This document shows, piece by piece, positions 25,165-38,982 of a DNA stretch of 64,000 nucleotides. How positions within the stretch are numbered: position 1 is the stretch's first letter; each line of letters starts with the position of its first letter. Position numbers and translations under genes: made by a program. Source of the DNA: Welwitschia mirabilis (taxonomy: Eukaryota; Gnetophyta; Gnetopsida; Welwitschiales); contig JBOZIK010000001.1 in assembly GCA_051453625.1 (NCBI GenBank), positions 99,573,871 through 99,637,870 on the forward strand. The letters run 5' to 3'. The notes below the pieces were generated by a model, which was not told the DNA's origin, did no database searches, and saw only the letters and a program-made list of their open reading frames with translations.

Positions 25165-25952
25165 NNNNNNNNNNNNNNNNNNNNNNNNNNNNNNNNNNNN
25201 NNNNNNNNNNNNNNNNNNNNNNNNNNNNNNNNNNNNNNNNNNNNNNNNNNNNNNNNNNNNNNNNNNNNNNNNNNNNNNNNNNNNNNNNNNNNNNNNNNNN
25301 NNNNNNNNNNNNNNNNNNNNNNNNNNNNNNNNNNNNNNNNNNNNNNNNNNNNNNNNNNNNNNNNNNNNNNNNNNNNNNNNNNNNNNNNNNNNNNNNNNNN
25401 NNNNNNNNNNNNNNNNNNNNNNNNNNNNNNNNNNNNNNNNNNNNNNNNNNNNNNNNNNNNNNNNNNNNNNNNNNNNNNNNNNNNNNNNNNNNNNNNNNNN
25501 NNNNNNNNNNAATAAAATGTAATGCTATTTTATAAAGTATAAGTATTAATAATTAGAGTCTATATGTTATTATCATTAAATATTTAACACTATTCTACAT
25601 ATATACATATATATATTTTGGAGTTGATAGTTATAGGTTAACATTCTTTTATCATATAAATTATCTAAGGGAGAAAGAATTTAATTAAAATTTATTAGCT
25701 TGATGTTCCTTAATTTGGAAATGCAGTACAATTAACTTCCTAGAACCATAGTGAATCCTTAGAATTTTTGATTCCGTTTTCCTTCCTTCCTTCTTATTGA
25801 ATCTATTTAATTCCAAGGATATTGTACCATAATCACAATGATTCTTACTTATTTAAAGGATTTCTTAACTTTCTTAACTCCTATAATCATGTATTTTGAT
25901 ATGACTAATCTAAGGAATGGGATGTAGAGAAAAAAAAATCTCTAGAATGAGT

Positions 25953-26047
25953 TGTTATGCATACATTGACCTGTTAACTATTCTTTTAGTTCATAAAGTT
26001 TGTTATGCATACATTGACTTGTTAACAATTCTTTTAGTTCATAAAAT
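25953..26047. repeat. Two-copy 48-bp tandem duplication
   Basis: TGTTATGCATACATTGAC begins at 25953 and again at 26001. The two 48-bp units differ at about four positions. No gap is involved, so this is a real local duplication. Confidence 0.85.
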
Positions 26048-28430
26048 TAGTTGGAATAGTGAATACATTAAATCAAGTACATTTTAGCTCTAAACATATA
26101 AAGGATTGGTTAGTTTATGAGCCCATTAAGATGGTTCTTTTGGAATTATATCATAACTAGAGAAAGAAGGATTTTGATATTAATATCTTTAATAAAGTTG
26201 ATAGGTTTATCCAAAAGTACTTTCATCTAAGTTAGAAATCAAATGAAAAATATTATAAATGGAGAAGACTATTCTAATTAAGAATTCGTTCAGATATTTG
26301 AATCCTTGGAAAACATCAAGTGGATTTTAAAGACTTTGAGGTGTACATTTAATTTAAGCTTGATAGCTATGTAGTTTACTCTCTATAAAATTAAATGGTA
26401 CCTATGATGAGCTTTGAGACACAACTAAGCTAGTTATGACTAAGTCTCATCATACCTTGAAAATATTTTGAATGTGGATTAAAGATAATAGAAATCAGGC
26501 TTAAGCTATTACATATATTTAATTGATTTTCCTAATGATTAAATTAAATAACTTAAATTACAAATAAATGTCATGAAAAAGAAAGCCAAAATAAATCCTT
26601 GATTTAACATTAATATGCATATAAAAGAAAAGATGAATAATATCTATTTATAATACTAATAGTCCATTACCTATTAATAATGCATTCAAATATAATGTAT
26701 TACTTGCAAATTTATTCTCTAATAAATATTTGAATGTGTCACATATCACAAAAACATAGAAAATAATAATTTACATTAGAAATTGGATTGATATACATAT
26801 AAAATGATATGGAAATAAAAGATACTAAATGACAAGTAAGTAGATTTGATGAATTCAACTTGTACAATTAACTAATAATCCTTGCATTCATATTCTTTTA
26901 TAATAAAGAAATGAAAATGTAATAAAATGAAAATCAAATAAACTAAAGTAAATAAATTAGCTTAAATGCAGTTTAATAGCATTTACATAAAAATGACTTG
27001 AATGGATCACACATTATAGAACCAAATTGAAGATGCAGCAAAGAAGCACTAAAACCAATCTTTATTTCAAAGGAAAAAAAAAAAAAAGTACAAGAGGAAT
27101 TAAATAAACTTTACTAAGTTAATTACAACATTTAAACCTCTTTTTTAAAAGAAAAAATCCAGATTTATAATGGTTCACAAGAATTTCGGCAAAATAATAA
27201 TAAAATCTGTATCAAACCAAATATAATTAGGAACCATTTGGAATAATGGTTAATTTAATAATATGATAAGGATTGAATGATTAATCTTAATAAAATCTTG
27301 ATTTTAATCTCTTGATTTAATAATATTTTTAATTAAATCCTTATCATTAAATTTTATATTGCTAGATCTATTGCTCATTGCTAGCATATGCTAAATATTC
27401 AATCCTTATCATAAGTATATTATAGTAGTTGAAATATGTATTACATTACTATATATCTCCATTTTAACTCTTTATCATGGATTTTCCCTTATTGCAGGAT
27501 GATAAAATAATAATATGTAGGCTTATTAGTAGATGATAATTCCTTCCATCATGTGGAAATTGATGAGCAATACTATATTAATAAGTTTTTTTTTGGGTTC
27601 TTTTACAAATTATCATTTTGAACTAAAACTAGTTATGAATTTGTTACCTAGCTATAAGTTCATTACATTAAATCACTACCTAAAAAATTTGCACACTTGA
27701 AAAATAACTTATCAGTATTACAAGATTATCACTACACAATAATTTTGTTAATAAATAAAATAAAATAAAATAATTTAATCCTTTAAATTATAATTTATAA
27801 AATTAATACATTTTAAATATAATGTGGTTTAATAATTGATTTTGGAAAGGATTCACATCTTTTGAAGCTTAAAATGCATCATGAATAAATATTAAATCTA
27901 GTATTCTATCATCTTATAATATCTTCCCTTCTATCTTTTGATGGTTACCTTGTTATGAAATTGACTACATCTAATTTGTCCATTAGCATTTAATTAAAAA
28001 AATGAAGAGATTACTCATTACGAAAATATAACATGTATTTGATGAATGTTAAAAATTCATTATGGTTAATAGTGATTAGCACATGATTAAAAATATATTT
28101 TTTTATAGTTATGAGTATAATAAGAAACAATCTAAACAATTTTCATTTCCCATGAATCATTCCTTTCAGCTAGTACTAGATGCAAGTAAGGAAAAAAAAA
28201 AGGAGTTTGTAAAATCTTATTTCAATTTTATAATTCNNNNNNNNNNNNNNNNNNNNNNNNNNNNNNNNNNNNNNNNNNNNNNNNNNNNNNNNNNNNNNNN
28301 NNNNNNNNNNNNNNNNNNNNNNNNNNNNNNNNNNNNAATTAAAAAAAAAAAAAAAAAAAGGAGTTTGTAAAACCTTATTTTAATTTTATAATTCCTTAAC
28401 CTAAGTGATGTATGTTATTGTAGTGCATTA
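26048..28430. other. AT-rich DNA with no recognised gene
   Basis: A loosely open plus-strand stretch around 26095-26360 has no recognisable domain. A 100-N gap (28237-28336) is flanked by near-identical AGGAGTTTGTAAAA sequences (28200-28236 and 28360-28395). Frames across it are not credible genes. Confidence 0.5.
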
Positions 28431-28560
28431 GGATTATAATACCTTATCATAGGAAATAACATGTCAATAAGATCCAAATTATAATGTCTTGCTCAGGGTT
28501 ACAATAGCTTATCACAAGAAATAACATATCAGTAAGATCCAAATTATAATGTCTTACTCT
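28431..28560. repeat. Two-copy ~65-bp tandem duplication
   Basis: The blocks AAATAACATGTCAATAAGAT (near 28454) and AAATAACATATCAGTAAGAT (near 28519), with shared flanks, define two units of about 65 bases in direct orientation with no gap between them. Confidence 0.85.
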
Positions 28561-28851
28561 AGTTATCATAGATTAACAGTTTATTATGGATTACAAAAAA
28601 ATTCAAAGATTTTATTACTTAGGTGACATATTATAAAAAAAGTGATACTAACTAGTGTTTTCTTGNNNNNNNNNNNNNNNNNNNNNNNTTATCATACTAG
28701 AAGCAATATACAATAAGCTCGTAATTAGATTTTCTTTCTTTCTTAATTTGATTATACTTACATAATTTATTAAAATGTGAGGTTATTGTAATAACATCAT
28801 TACATTATAACATAGATGTGATAGATTTTTATTCTCTCCTTTTTTATGTGT

Positions 28852-28956
28852 GTAGATGTGAGAGAAAGAGTGTGTGTATGTATATACACATAGACATATA
28901 CATGTGTGTGTGTGTGTGTGTGTGTGAGTGAGTGAGTGAGAGAGAGAGAGAGAGAA
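28852..28956. repeat. Compound (GT)n(GAGT)n(GA)n microsatellite
   Basis: Short GT stretches pass into about 12 GT units (28902-28926), three GAGT units and about nine GA units ending near 28956. The minus-strand frame across it is low-complexity and not a gene. Confidence 0.95.
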
Positions 28957-30451
28957 AATATTATTTTTCCCTTTTTACATTTTTTAATTTTTCTAATCAT
29001 TAATGTCATGGACATAATATACACTATAAAAATCTTTGGTAAGGGGTGATGTTTCTGAGTTTTTATGTACCTGGCTTATTCCTATGAAATGAGGCACATA
29101 GGAGCATGTATAAAATTTACATTAATGATGTTGATGTTTGGCTAGTATATCCCTATAGAACTTTATTAAGTGCTATAAGAAGGGTAATTTTTATTTAATC
29201 ATATACTCTAATCAATAAAACCCAATTTTCATTATGCCATTTTAATCTCATATAAGCTTGTTTCATTGTAAACACACACTAGTTCATTTTCTGATCTAGC
29301 AATCTCTTATTATATAGACTATAAGAATTGAAATTATGTCATCATTAAGGTTATGTATGTAATTTGCGATTAGAAACATAAGTTTTAGCAATCAAAATTT
29401 CTAAAAAACAAAGGAGTTGTTAGGACATAAAATTACTAAATAAGCTACAATTAAGTAGATAAGATTTAGCAAGTTTATTTAGTCTTATGTTTAACAAGTT
29501 TACATAGATAATAGAAAAATCACAAGAACACAAATTAGTAAGCAAAAAGATAGGGTATTATAGAAACTTGATAAAGTAATAGTAGATTAAGGTATAAATT
29601 ATAATAAAAGTCAAAACAAAATTCTCAATTCCATCTAGTTGATTTAACATTAGCTCCTATAGATTTTTGACAAACCATAGAACTAAGATTTAAAAAATAA
29701 ATTTCATTATACTAAATTATGTTTTTCCACTTGTTAACACTCTTTCTAAGAAAATAGGGTTCTTTTTAGTTGTTAAAACTAGTAGTAAAGTTGAAAGTGA
29801 GTCTTTTGAAAGGTTATTAATCAAAAGAGTACTCATGTTAGCTTCTTTTTTTAATAGTTGTAATATATTCATACTAGAAATCATTTATCCTTATCCTAAT
29901 AAAAAGATAACATTCACATTTTACATCCATGAAAACTTAATCTAGAAAATAATGACATAATCTTTCCTCATTCAAAGATTTTTCCAATTCATTATTAATT
30001 GATCAAATAGAACATCGCCTTAAAAACATTCAAATAATAAGAACGGCAAGGTGAAAAATTTAAAAGGAATAATGTGATGAAAAAGAAACTATTGATATAA
30101 GAGTGAACAAGAAATTTTCCAATACATCACTATTACACATTAATATTATAAGTAAGAACAATGTAAAAAATGAATCAATCCATGCATGCGATTAATCTAA
30201 GACATAACTGCATATAATTGACTATTTCTTGATGGATATTAAATTGATTCTTAAGATTAAACAAATCAATTAGTTAGATATATGATGATGAGGGATTTTC
30301 ATACTAATTTATGAGCATAATAAAATAATTGAATCATTGCCTCCTTACATGTATCCCTTAGGTACTTCTCATTGAGTATGTCAAAGTTTGTATAGTATAA
30401 CATTTATGTAAGATCCAAAAATCTATAGCCATAAAAAACTTTTACTTTCTT
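28957..30451. other. AT-rich DNA, nothing recognisable
   Basis: No frame, transposon motif or structured repeat seen. Confidence 0.45.
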
Positions 30452-31492
30452 TAATATCAAAATTTATGGTTCACTTTTCATAAACTAAAAGCCTTAAAGG
30501 TTGCTCTAAAATAATTGCATAAGATCAAATTTAATTAAATCATAAAAAACTACTTAAGTTATTAAGATTATTTTATATTGTCAATGCATCAAATGATAAC
30601 ATCAATTTAAAACATCTGAAAATGACAACATAGAGTGTATTTTTGACTAGGAATACCTAGGTTTTATTCTAAAGGATACAAATTAAGCTTAGATTTACAA
30701 AAAAACCATCAACAAGTTATGTCTGAGCCAGTTTTGCATAAGAAAATCAAAATTCAAAACCATAATTTAAAATATCTAAAAATGATAAAATGGAGCTTGT
30801 TTTTTATTGGAAATACCTAATTATTACCCTAAAAGCCATAGATTAATCTTAGATTTATTAAAAAAAACAATCAATAAGTTACATTTAAGTCGTTCTTACA
30901 TAAGAAAATAAGAATTTGAAACCATAATTTAAAAGGTTTGAAAATGATAAAATAGGGTATGATTTCAACTAAAACAACCTAGGTTTTATCTTAATGGGCA
31001 TGGATTAAGCTTATATTTACAAAAATGCTACTAAAAAGTTATATTTTAAGCCTTTTTGCAAGTGAAAATAAGTATTCGAAATGTTTATAACAAGTTCCAT
31101 ATTTATTATTCTATAAATAAAATAAGTTATATTTAAAGATATAAATTCAATACTCTATAATTATAATATAAAAGTTTTTCAAGAAATAAGAGAGAATTGC
31201 ATAAGAACAAATTATCACATTTTATATTACAATATCATTCAAAAAGATATACATCATGAAACTTTCAGATATACCATAATATACATATTTCAAGTTTTAA
31301 GATAGTATAAGATCATAAAATAATTACAAGAAGTATTCAAGATCCATGAAAAGATTATAAGTTTAACACTCCAAAGCTAATTTCACTACATAAATTGGAA
31401 AGAATAATCTCCACTCCATCATGCCCTTTTTAGCAATTAATCTAGCTTTTTAGAAGCTCTAGTTTTTCCATCTATTCAAAATAAGAATATGA
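30452..31492. repeat. 1.04 kb repeat, left copy, with ~162-bp units
   Basis: This segment matches 31593-32632 from end to end at high identity (a few percent differences by eye), with a 100-N gap between. Inside it, three degenerate units of about 162 bases start at 30606, 30767 and 30929. Each begins TTAAAA and contains a GAAAATGAtAAaAT-like block, a CCTAGGTTTTAT-like block, TTAGATTTACAAAAA and an AAGTTA step. The repeats encode no protein that I recognise. Confidence 0.8.
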
Positions 31493-31592
31493 NNNNNNNN
31501 NNNNNNNNNNNNNNNNNNNNNNNNNNNNNNNNNNNNNNNNNNNNNNNNNNNNNNNNNNNNNNNNNNNNNNNNNNNNNNNNNNNNNNNNNNNN

Positions 31593-32632
31593 TAATATCA
31601 AAATTTATGGTTCTCTTTTCGTAAACTAAAAGCTTTAAAGGTTGCTCTAAAATAATTGCATAAGACCCAATTTAATTAAATCATAAAAAACTACTTAAGT
31701 TATTAAGATTGTTTTATATTGTCAATGCATCAAATGATGACATCAATTTAAAACATCTGAAAATGATAACATAGAGTGTATTTTTGACTAGGAATGCCTA
31801 GGTTTTATTTTAAAGGATACAAATTAAGCTTAGATTTACAAAAAAGCCATCGACAAGTTATGTTGAGCCATTTTTGCATAAGAAAATCAAAATTCAAAAC
31901 CATGATTTCAAATATCTAAAAATGATAAAATGGAGCTTATTTTTTACTGGAAATACCTAATTATTACCATGAAAGCCATAGATTAATCTTAGATTTACAA
32001 AAAAAAACCATCAGCAAGTTACATTTAAGTCATTCTTACATAAGAAAATAAGAATTTGAAACCATCATTTAAAACGTTTAAAAATGATAAAACAGGGTAT
32101 GATTTTGACTAAAAAACCTAGGTTTTTATCTTAATGGGTATGGATTAAGCTTAGATTTACAAAAAAACTAATAAAAGGTTATATTTTAAGCCTTTTTGCA
32201 AGTGAAAATAAGTATTTGAAATGTTCATAACAAGTTCCATATTTATTATTCTAGTAACTAAAATAAGTTATATTTAAAGATATAAATTTAATACTCTATA
32301 ATTATAATATGAAAGTTTTTCAAGAAATAAGAGAGAACTACATAAGAACAAATCATCACATTTTATATTACAATATCGTTCAAAAAGATATATAGCATGA
32401 AACTTTCAGATATACCATAATATACATATTCAAGTTTTAAGATAGTATAAGATCATAAAATAACTACAAGAAGTATTCAAGATCCATGACAAGATTATAA
32501 GTTTAACACTTCAAATATAATTTCACTACATAAATTGGAAAGAATAATATCTACTTAATCATGCCCTTTTTATAAATTAATCTAGCTTTTTAGAAGCTCT
32601 AGTTTTTCCATCTATTCAAAATAAGAATATGA
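31593..32632. repeat. 1.04 kb repeat, right copy
   Basis: The first base after the gap aligns with 30452, and the last base before the left gap edge (31492) aligns with 32632. The two contigs therefore overlap completely. It contains the same three ~162-bp units. It is probably the same locus, or its allele, assembled twice. Confidence 0.8.
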
Positions 32633-33071
32633 AGTGAGAACTATGAAATCTTTATAGCTTTGAGTATGGCCTAGATAAGATAACATAAAGGTCAAAGCAT
32701 TTCAAGTCTCAAGATAGATGAGGCAAGACCAAGATTTCAAGGAATGAACTTATGAAAATAAAATGAGAATAACTAGTTTTTAAATAAATTTTTCATATAT
32801 TTTTCTTTTTCTCCACTTCCTAGTTCGAGTATTTGTGGGGTCTGCTACCTCATTTAGTGATTGGTGGATTTTTCATAATTCACCGTCTCATTTAAAAATC
32901 TGTGAATCTATCAATTTAAATACATCACCAAGACATAAACTTTTAATAAGAATAAACTTTGTATTGCAATTACACTTAAACTTTCAAAAGATTTATCGAA
33001 AAAGTAGTATTTGATTAAGAAACAAGTAACTAATTAAGCCTTAAAATGAATGTAAGAATAATGAATAAAAC

Positions 33072-33944
33072 AAAGTATTGTAGTATATATTTGTATAAAT
33101 CTTATATCCTTAAACAAATACTCAAAATTACATATATATATTTTGCATAACACATTACACTAATATAAATGGAAGTGACTCAAATGTTGTAATTTTATCA
33201 AAGGCATAGTCAAGAAGAAAGAGAATTAATTTCAAAATAAAATGCTATGTAACCCTAAAATAATAATGCAAATAAACACACTATGCAAATGAGATGCAAG
33301 TTCTATTCTAAATGCAACTTCGATCTGATTACCAAATCAACCTATCATGGAGATTGATCCTATATAACTTAAATCAATCAAAGAAAGCTGTTACTAGACC
33401 AAGACAAACCTAAGCTATCAAGTATGTTAAATAGAATATGAAAAATAATGTAAATTTAATTTAGAAAATGAAATGAAATGCACCTAAACTAATAATGTCN
33501 NNNNNNNNNNNNNNNNNNNNNNNNNNNNNNNNNNNNNNNNNNNNNNNNNNNNNNNNNNNNNNNNNNNNNNNNNNNNNNNNNNNNNNNNNNNNNNNNNNNA
33601 AATGAAATGCACCTAAACTAATAATGTCAATCTTAATAAAGGTTGGGCTCATGAGCTATATCACAAATGAAGCTGTTATAGAATCACAAGCAACATAAAT
33701 CATAAGGGAGATGCACATAACAAATAATATGAGGGAAAAAAAGAGTTTTAATTAAGTTGAACTAAACATCCGTGTTATAAAGCAGCAACACCTCAATGAA
33801 GGATACATAGTCTAACACTAAGGAAGATGTCTTTCTATAAAAATAAAGGATGGACCTTTTTCCCTTCGATCTCCTGTTACAAGAATCTATAGTGCAAAAG
33901 AAGATGAAAATGGAGTTAAGAATGGAGGAGGTATTTATTACAAA
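33072..33944. repeat. Diverged ~0.9 kb repeat, left copy
   Basis: It aligns with 34053-34850: TGTAGTATATATTTGTATAAA/TGCAGTACATATTTATGCAAA, CTATCATGGAGATT/TTATCATGGAGATT, and AAGGATGGAC near 33845/34745. Differences are much more frequent than in other gap-flanking pairs. It contains another gap (33500-33599) with an identical 29-base flank. Confidence 0.7.
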
Positions 33945-34052
33945 NNNNNNNNNNNNNNNNNNNNNNNNNNNNNNNNNNNNNNNNNNNNNNNNNNNNNNNN
34001 NNNNNNNNNNNNNNNNNNNNNNNNNNNNNNNNNNNNNNNNNNNNGCTAGGTG

Positions 34053-34117
34053 TTGCAGTACATATTTATGCAAATTTTACATCCTTTTGAAAATCACACA
34101 CACACAAACATGTACAA

Positions 34118-34149
<32 letters not shown>

Positions 34150-34860
34150 TTTACATTACACACATACTAATATAGATGGAAGTAATCCAAATGTCATAAT
34201 CTCATTGAAGGCATAAATAAGAAGAAGGAGAATTGAATTAAAAAATGAAACACTTTGTAATATCTAAATAGAACAATAATAATTTAAAATAATAATGTAA
34301 ATAAATACATTACGCAAAGGAGATGGAAATTCTATTCTAAATGTAACTTTTATCTAATCACTTAATCAAATTATCATGGAGATTAACCCCATATAATCTA
34401 GATCAATCAAGAAAAGTCATTACTAGATGAAGACCAACCTAAGCTATCAGATACATTAAATAGAATATGAAATCATGTAAAGTTAATCTAGGAAATAAAA
34501 TGCAATTCACCTAAAATAATAATATCAACCTTAATAAAGGTTTCCCTTCTAATCTATATCACAGATGAAGCTATCATGGAATCAAAAGCAATATAAACCA
34601 TAAGGGAGATGCACATAATAAAGCACATAAAATGAAAAATAGGATTTTGCTTAAGTCAAATTAAAAATCTGTGTTGCAAAGCAATAGCACCTCAATAAAA
34701 GATACACAACCCTATACCAAGGAAGATGTTTCTCTGCAACAACAAAGGATGGACAATCTACTCTTCAATCTCCTATCACGAGAATTTCTAGTGCTAAAGA
34801 AGATGATAATGAAGTTGACGGCAGAAGTGGTATTTATTATAAAACATATTCTAAAATCAA
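34053..34860. repeat. Diverged ~0.9 kb repeat, right copy
   Basis: Counterpart of 33072-33944 across a 100-N gap (33945-34044). It includes a compound CA/TA/TG microsatellite (34094-34150). Short frames in it are not supported as genes. Confidence 0.7.
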
Positions 34861-35841
34861 CAAACATTAACAAATGTAGTAATAACCATAAAAATCACAC
34901 AAGAATGTGTAGGATACATGGCCAAAGTTTGATGAAGTTTGGTATAAAGTGTTATTTTTAAGTGTCATCTTGGATGATCATCTAGACATCAAAAGAGACG
35001 ATGCCACATTATATAAGTTCCACATCAGCTGCTAAATTAATCCAATAAGCATCCTCCTTAGCTTAAGTAATTCTATCATCTGTACAGTCATCTAGATGAT
35101 TAAGGTAAATGTTGGACTTTTTTAAAGTATTTCTTGTATTGGATTAGCCTCTTTGATTACAAGATTACTTCTTCAAATAGAAAGTATTGTAATTTGCTTC
35201 AAATGCTATCAAATATAATGAAGATTACTTGCTTTCATGACATTTGCTTTAACTCCTCATTATCATCAAAACTTAGCATGAATCTATTTAATGTCTTGTA
35301 AAATTACTCAAAATACACTATTAAATACATACAATTTGGTAGTACAACATAGTCCCCCATTTAGCCTTGTTAGTCGCTGATAAAAATAAGTGAACAATCA
35401 TGGTTACAAGCCAAATGGACTAACAATAAAGAAATGAGGGAATTATGAAATAAACTCAAAAATAATCTCAAGAATCTCAGAATATGAAACAAAAATATCA
35501 AAAATAAATAATTAAATATTTTACCTATGTAGTATAAGTGGCTATAATATTGTCTTAATAGTTATCCAAACAATGGAGGGGACAACAGGTTGAAAAATTA
35601 GTCCTAAAAAGTAGAAGTCTATGAGAAATTTTTCAGAAAGATAAACATTAAAATACGTTCATATTAATATTCCCCCACTCAAATGTATAGCAGATACTAA
35701 AGAATAATCTTGTATAATATAAATAGTTCATATCATAAAGTGTTCAAAAATGATATGTAAAAGATATACATAATATTCCATAATAAAAATGAACACCATG
35801 ATACTACTAAAAAATGACAGGTCTATATAAATCATGAGTTT
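34861..35841. other. Left flank of the copia insertion
   Basis: AT-rich, no gene. 35521-35841 is repeated at 36515-36834 together with the start of the LTR, so that duplication includes non-element DNA and is best explained by overlapping contigs. Confidence 0.6.
35837..35841. repeat. Target-site duplication AGTTT (left)
   Basis: AGTTT precedes the copia LTR start here and, in the duplicated contig end, at 36830-36834. The same five bases follow the right LTR at 49941-49945. Five bases is the usual size for copia integration. Confidence 0.85.
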
Positions 35842-38800
35842 TGAAGATTATGGATTAACCCTAGAGGAGGGTGAATAGGTCTTAGTATCAAAGCTCTTCC
35901 AATTTTAAAGCCTATAAATAAAAATCAATTAAACAAATACAAGAGCAAGATATTTTAATGATGGCTAGACACAACCCTTTAGCCCCTTAGACCTCCTGTT
36001 CTTGGCTAGCATATATTGACCTCAAAGACAGGTTTTCAAGCTCACCATAAACCTATTCCAATAACATAGGATTTTTGGGCTAATCCTCAATTATATTAGA
36101 AAGAATGAAGGTTGAGTGCACAAATGCACAGATATGATTCCAACTAGTACAACAAACTCTCACAATAGATATTGCAATTAGGACTTCAAACAAAAATCTA
36201 AACTCATAGTTTGTTCAGATACAAAGATTAATTGGTGTGATAGTTTTCTTCTCATTTTTCTTTTTGTAACAAAAGAGGTGATTTCTTTTTGAGTGGAAGG
36301 AAGCTTAAATAGAAAGATCACACAAGGTCATCATTAAGAGAAGGGAAGTGAACTGTTGTATAATATTTTGTGCTTTTTAGATGAACCATTAGAAATGTAA
36401 CAATTATATTTATANNNNNNNNNNNNNNNNNNNNNNNNNNNNNNNNNNNNNNNNNNNNNNNNNNNNNNNNNNNNNNNNNNNNNNNNNNNNNNNNNNNNNN
36501 NNNNNNNNNNNNNNTACCTATGCAGTGTAAGTGGCTATACTATTGTCCTAGTAGTTATCCAAACAATGGAGGGGATAATAGGTTGAAAAATTGGTCCTGA
36601 AAAGCAAAAGTCTATGAGAAATTTTTCAGAAAGATAAAAATTCAAATACATCCATATTAATATTCCCCCACTTAAATGTGTAGCAGATACTAAAGAATAA
36701 TCTTGTATAATATAAACAGTTCATATCATAAAGTGTTCAAAAATGATATGTAAAAGATATACATAATATCTAGTAATAAAAATTAACACCATGATAATAC
36801 TAAAAAATTACATGTATATATAAATCATGAGTTTTGAAGATTATAGATTAATCCTAAAGGAGGGTGAATAGGTCTTAGTACCAAAGCTCTTCCAATTTTA
36901 AAGCCTATAAATAAAAATCAATTAAAAAAATACAAGAGCAAGATATTTTAATGATGGATAGACACAATCTTTCAGCCCCTTAGACCTCCTATTCTTGGCT
37001 GACATATATTGACCTTAAAGACAGGTTTTCAAGCTCATCATAAATCTATTCTAATAACATAGGATTTTTGGGATAATTCTCAACCATAATAGAAAGAACG
37101 AAGGCTACGTGCACAAATGCACAAATATGATTCCAACTAGTACAACAAACTCTCACAATAGATATTACAATTAGAACTTAAAATAGAAATCTAAACTCAT
37201 AGTTTATTCAGACACAAAGATTGATTGGTGTGACAGTTTTCTTTTCCTTTTTCTTTTTGTAATAAAAGAGGTGATTTCTTTTTGAGTGGAAGGAAGCTTA
37301 AATAGAAAGATCACACAAGATAATCATTAAAAGAAAGGAAGTGAACTTTTGTATAACATTTTGTGCTTTTTAAATGAACCAATAGAAATGTAACAATTAT
37401 ATTTATAATACGTAAGGTTGACCATAAAATAATATCGGTCACCCAATATCTAGTTGCCCTTCTTAGTTTAGTTCAGTTGCCCATATTTACCACGGATTTC
37501 TTAGTATGGATTAGATTCGGTTGCTCTTATATTAATATGTGGTTAATCTTAATTAGGTCACCCTTACTTGATAAACCGGTTGACCTTGTGAAGGTAGATT
37601 CTAGGTAGTATGTGGTTACCCTTAACTAAGTTATTTGATTACCCTTACTGTTAGGAGATTGAAATTTCACAGATTGCCATGCAGTCATCCTTGTCTAACT
37701 ATTTGGTTGTTCTTACTATTATGAGACTGAACTCAGTATATTGTAATGTGATCCCTCTTGACTTTATGAGCAATTTCCTGAGTTTGTCCTAGTCTTTTGC
37801 AAAGTTTTAGACTAGGTCATCTGAGGCAATTTGCATGACCACCCATGCTGGAATCAGTATTTTTTCTGATTTAGTAGTCCAATCACTCTGTATATTAGTG
37901 TCGATCCCTAAACTTGAAGCAGTTTATATTTTTTANNNNNNNNNNNNNNNNNNNNNNNNNNNNNNNNNNNNNNNNNNNNNNNNNNNNNNNNNNNNNNNNN
38001 NNNNNNNNNNNNNNNNNNNNNNNNNNNNNNNNNNNNNNNNNNNNNNNNNNNNNNNNNNNNNNNNNNNNNNNNNNTAATATTTTGTGCTTTTTAGATGAAC
38101 CATTAGAAATGTAACAATTATATTTATAATATGTAAGATCAACCATAAAATAATATCAGTCACCCTAGTATCTGGTTGCCCTTCTTAGTTTACTTCAGTT
38201 GCCCATATTTGCCACATATTTCTTAGTATGAATCAGATTTGGTTGTCCTTATTAATATGCTGTTAATCTTAATTAGGTCACCCTTACTTGATAAACTGGT
38301 TGACCTTGTGAAGGTAGATTCTAGGCAGTATGTAACTGCCCTTAACTAAGTTATTTAGTTATCCTTACTATCAAGAGATTAAACTTTTACAGATTGTCGT
38401 GCAGTCACCCTTGTCTAACTGTTTGGTTGTACTTACTGTTATGAGACTAAACTCANNNNNNNNNNNNNNNNNNNNNNNNNNNNNNNNNNNNNNNNNNNNN
38501 NNNNNNNNNNNNNNNNNNNNNNNNNNNNNNNNNNNNNNNNNNNNNNNNNNNNNNNCAGTCACCTGTGTCGACCTATTTGGTCATCCTTACTCTCAAGAGA
38601 TTGAACTTTCATAGATTATCATGTGGTCGCCCTGGTCTAACTGTACAGCCGCCCTTACTATCATGAGACCAAACTCAGTATATTGTAATGTGGTCACCCT
38701 TGATTTTGTAAGCAGTCACCCGAGTTTGCTCTAGTCTTTTGTAGAGTTTTAGACTAGATCGCTTGAGGTAATTTTCATAGCCGCCCATACTGGAATTAGT

Positions 38801-38968
38801 CTTTTTTTTTGATTTCGTAGTCTAGTCACTCAGTATGTTAGTGTCGATCCCTAAACCTGAAGCAGTTTAGATTTTTTAACAGTCTGGTCACCCAGTGCTG
38901 GAAAATCTCTACACAGTGATTAACTACAAAAACTTGGTAAATTAATTAATGATAATAGGTTCTTAATA
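35842..38968 (-). repeat. Copia LTR, left (3' LTR on the minus strand)
   Basis: On the plus strand it starts TGAAGATTATGGATT and ends TTCTTAATA (38968), matching the right LTR (TGAAGATTATGGATT to TTCTTAACA, with CA changed to TA). The span is inflated: 35521-36414 overlaps 36515-37408, 37357-37935 overlaps 38075-38877, and 38335-38455 overlaps 38556-38676, each across an N run. The interior is an irregular array of GTC(A/G)CCC and GTTGCCC(TTACT) words. The second copy of the start is at 36835. Confidence 0.85.
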
Positions 38969-38982
38969 AACTACCCCTTTAT
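38969..38982 (-). promoter_or_regulatory. Polypurine tract next to the 3' LTR
   Basis: On the minus strand AATAAAGGGGTAGTT directly precedes the LTR. Plus-strand cDNA synthesis would be primed here. A second, stronger Sirevirus-like tract, AAAAAGGGGGAGAAAC, lies at 39208-39223, and its duplicate contig copy is near 39880-39895. Confidence 0.7.

Noticed and set aside
26095-26400. Loosely open plus-strand stretch
   Set aside because: Looked briefly like a retrotransposon fragment, but no ordered motif could be matched.
28800-29024. 74-residue minus-strand frame rich in Thr-His and Leu-Ser
   Set aside because: Produced by the GT/GA compound microsatellite.
30452-32632. 1.04 kb tandem duplication as a biological event
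   Set aside because: The copies meet exactly at the gap edges and overlap end to end, as at many other 100-N gaps; an assembly overlap is the simpler explanation.
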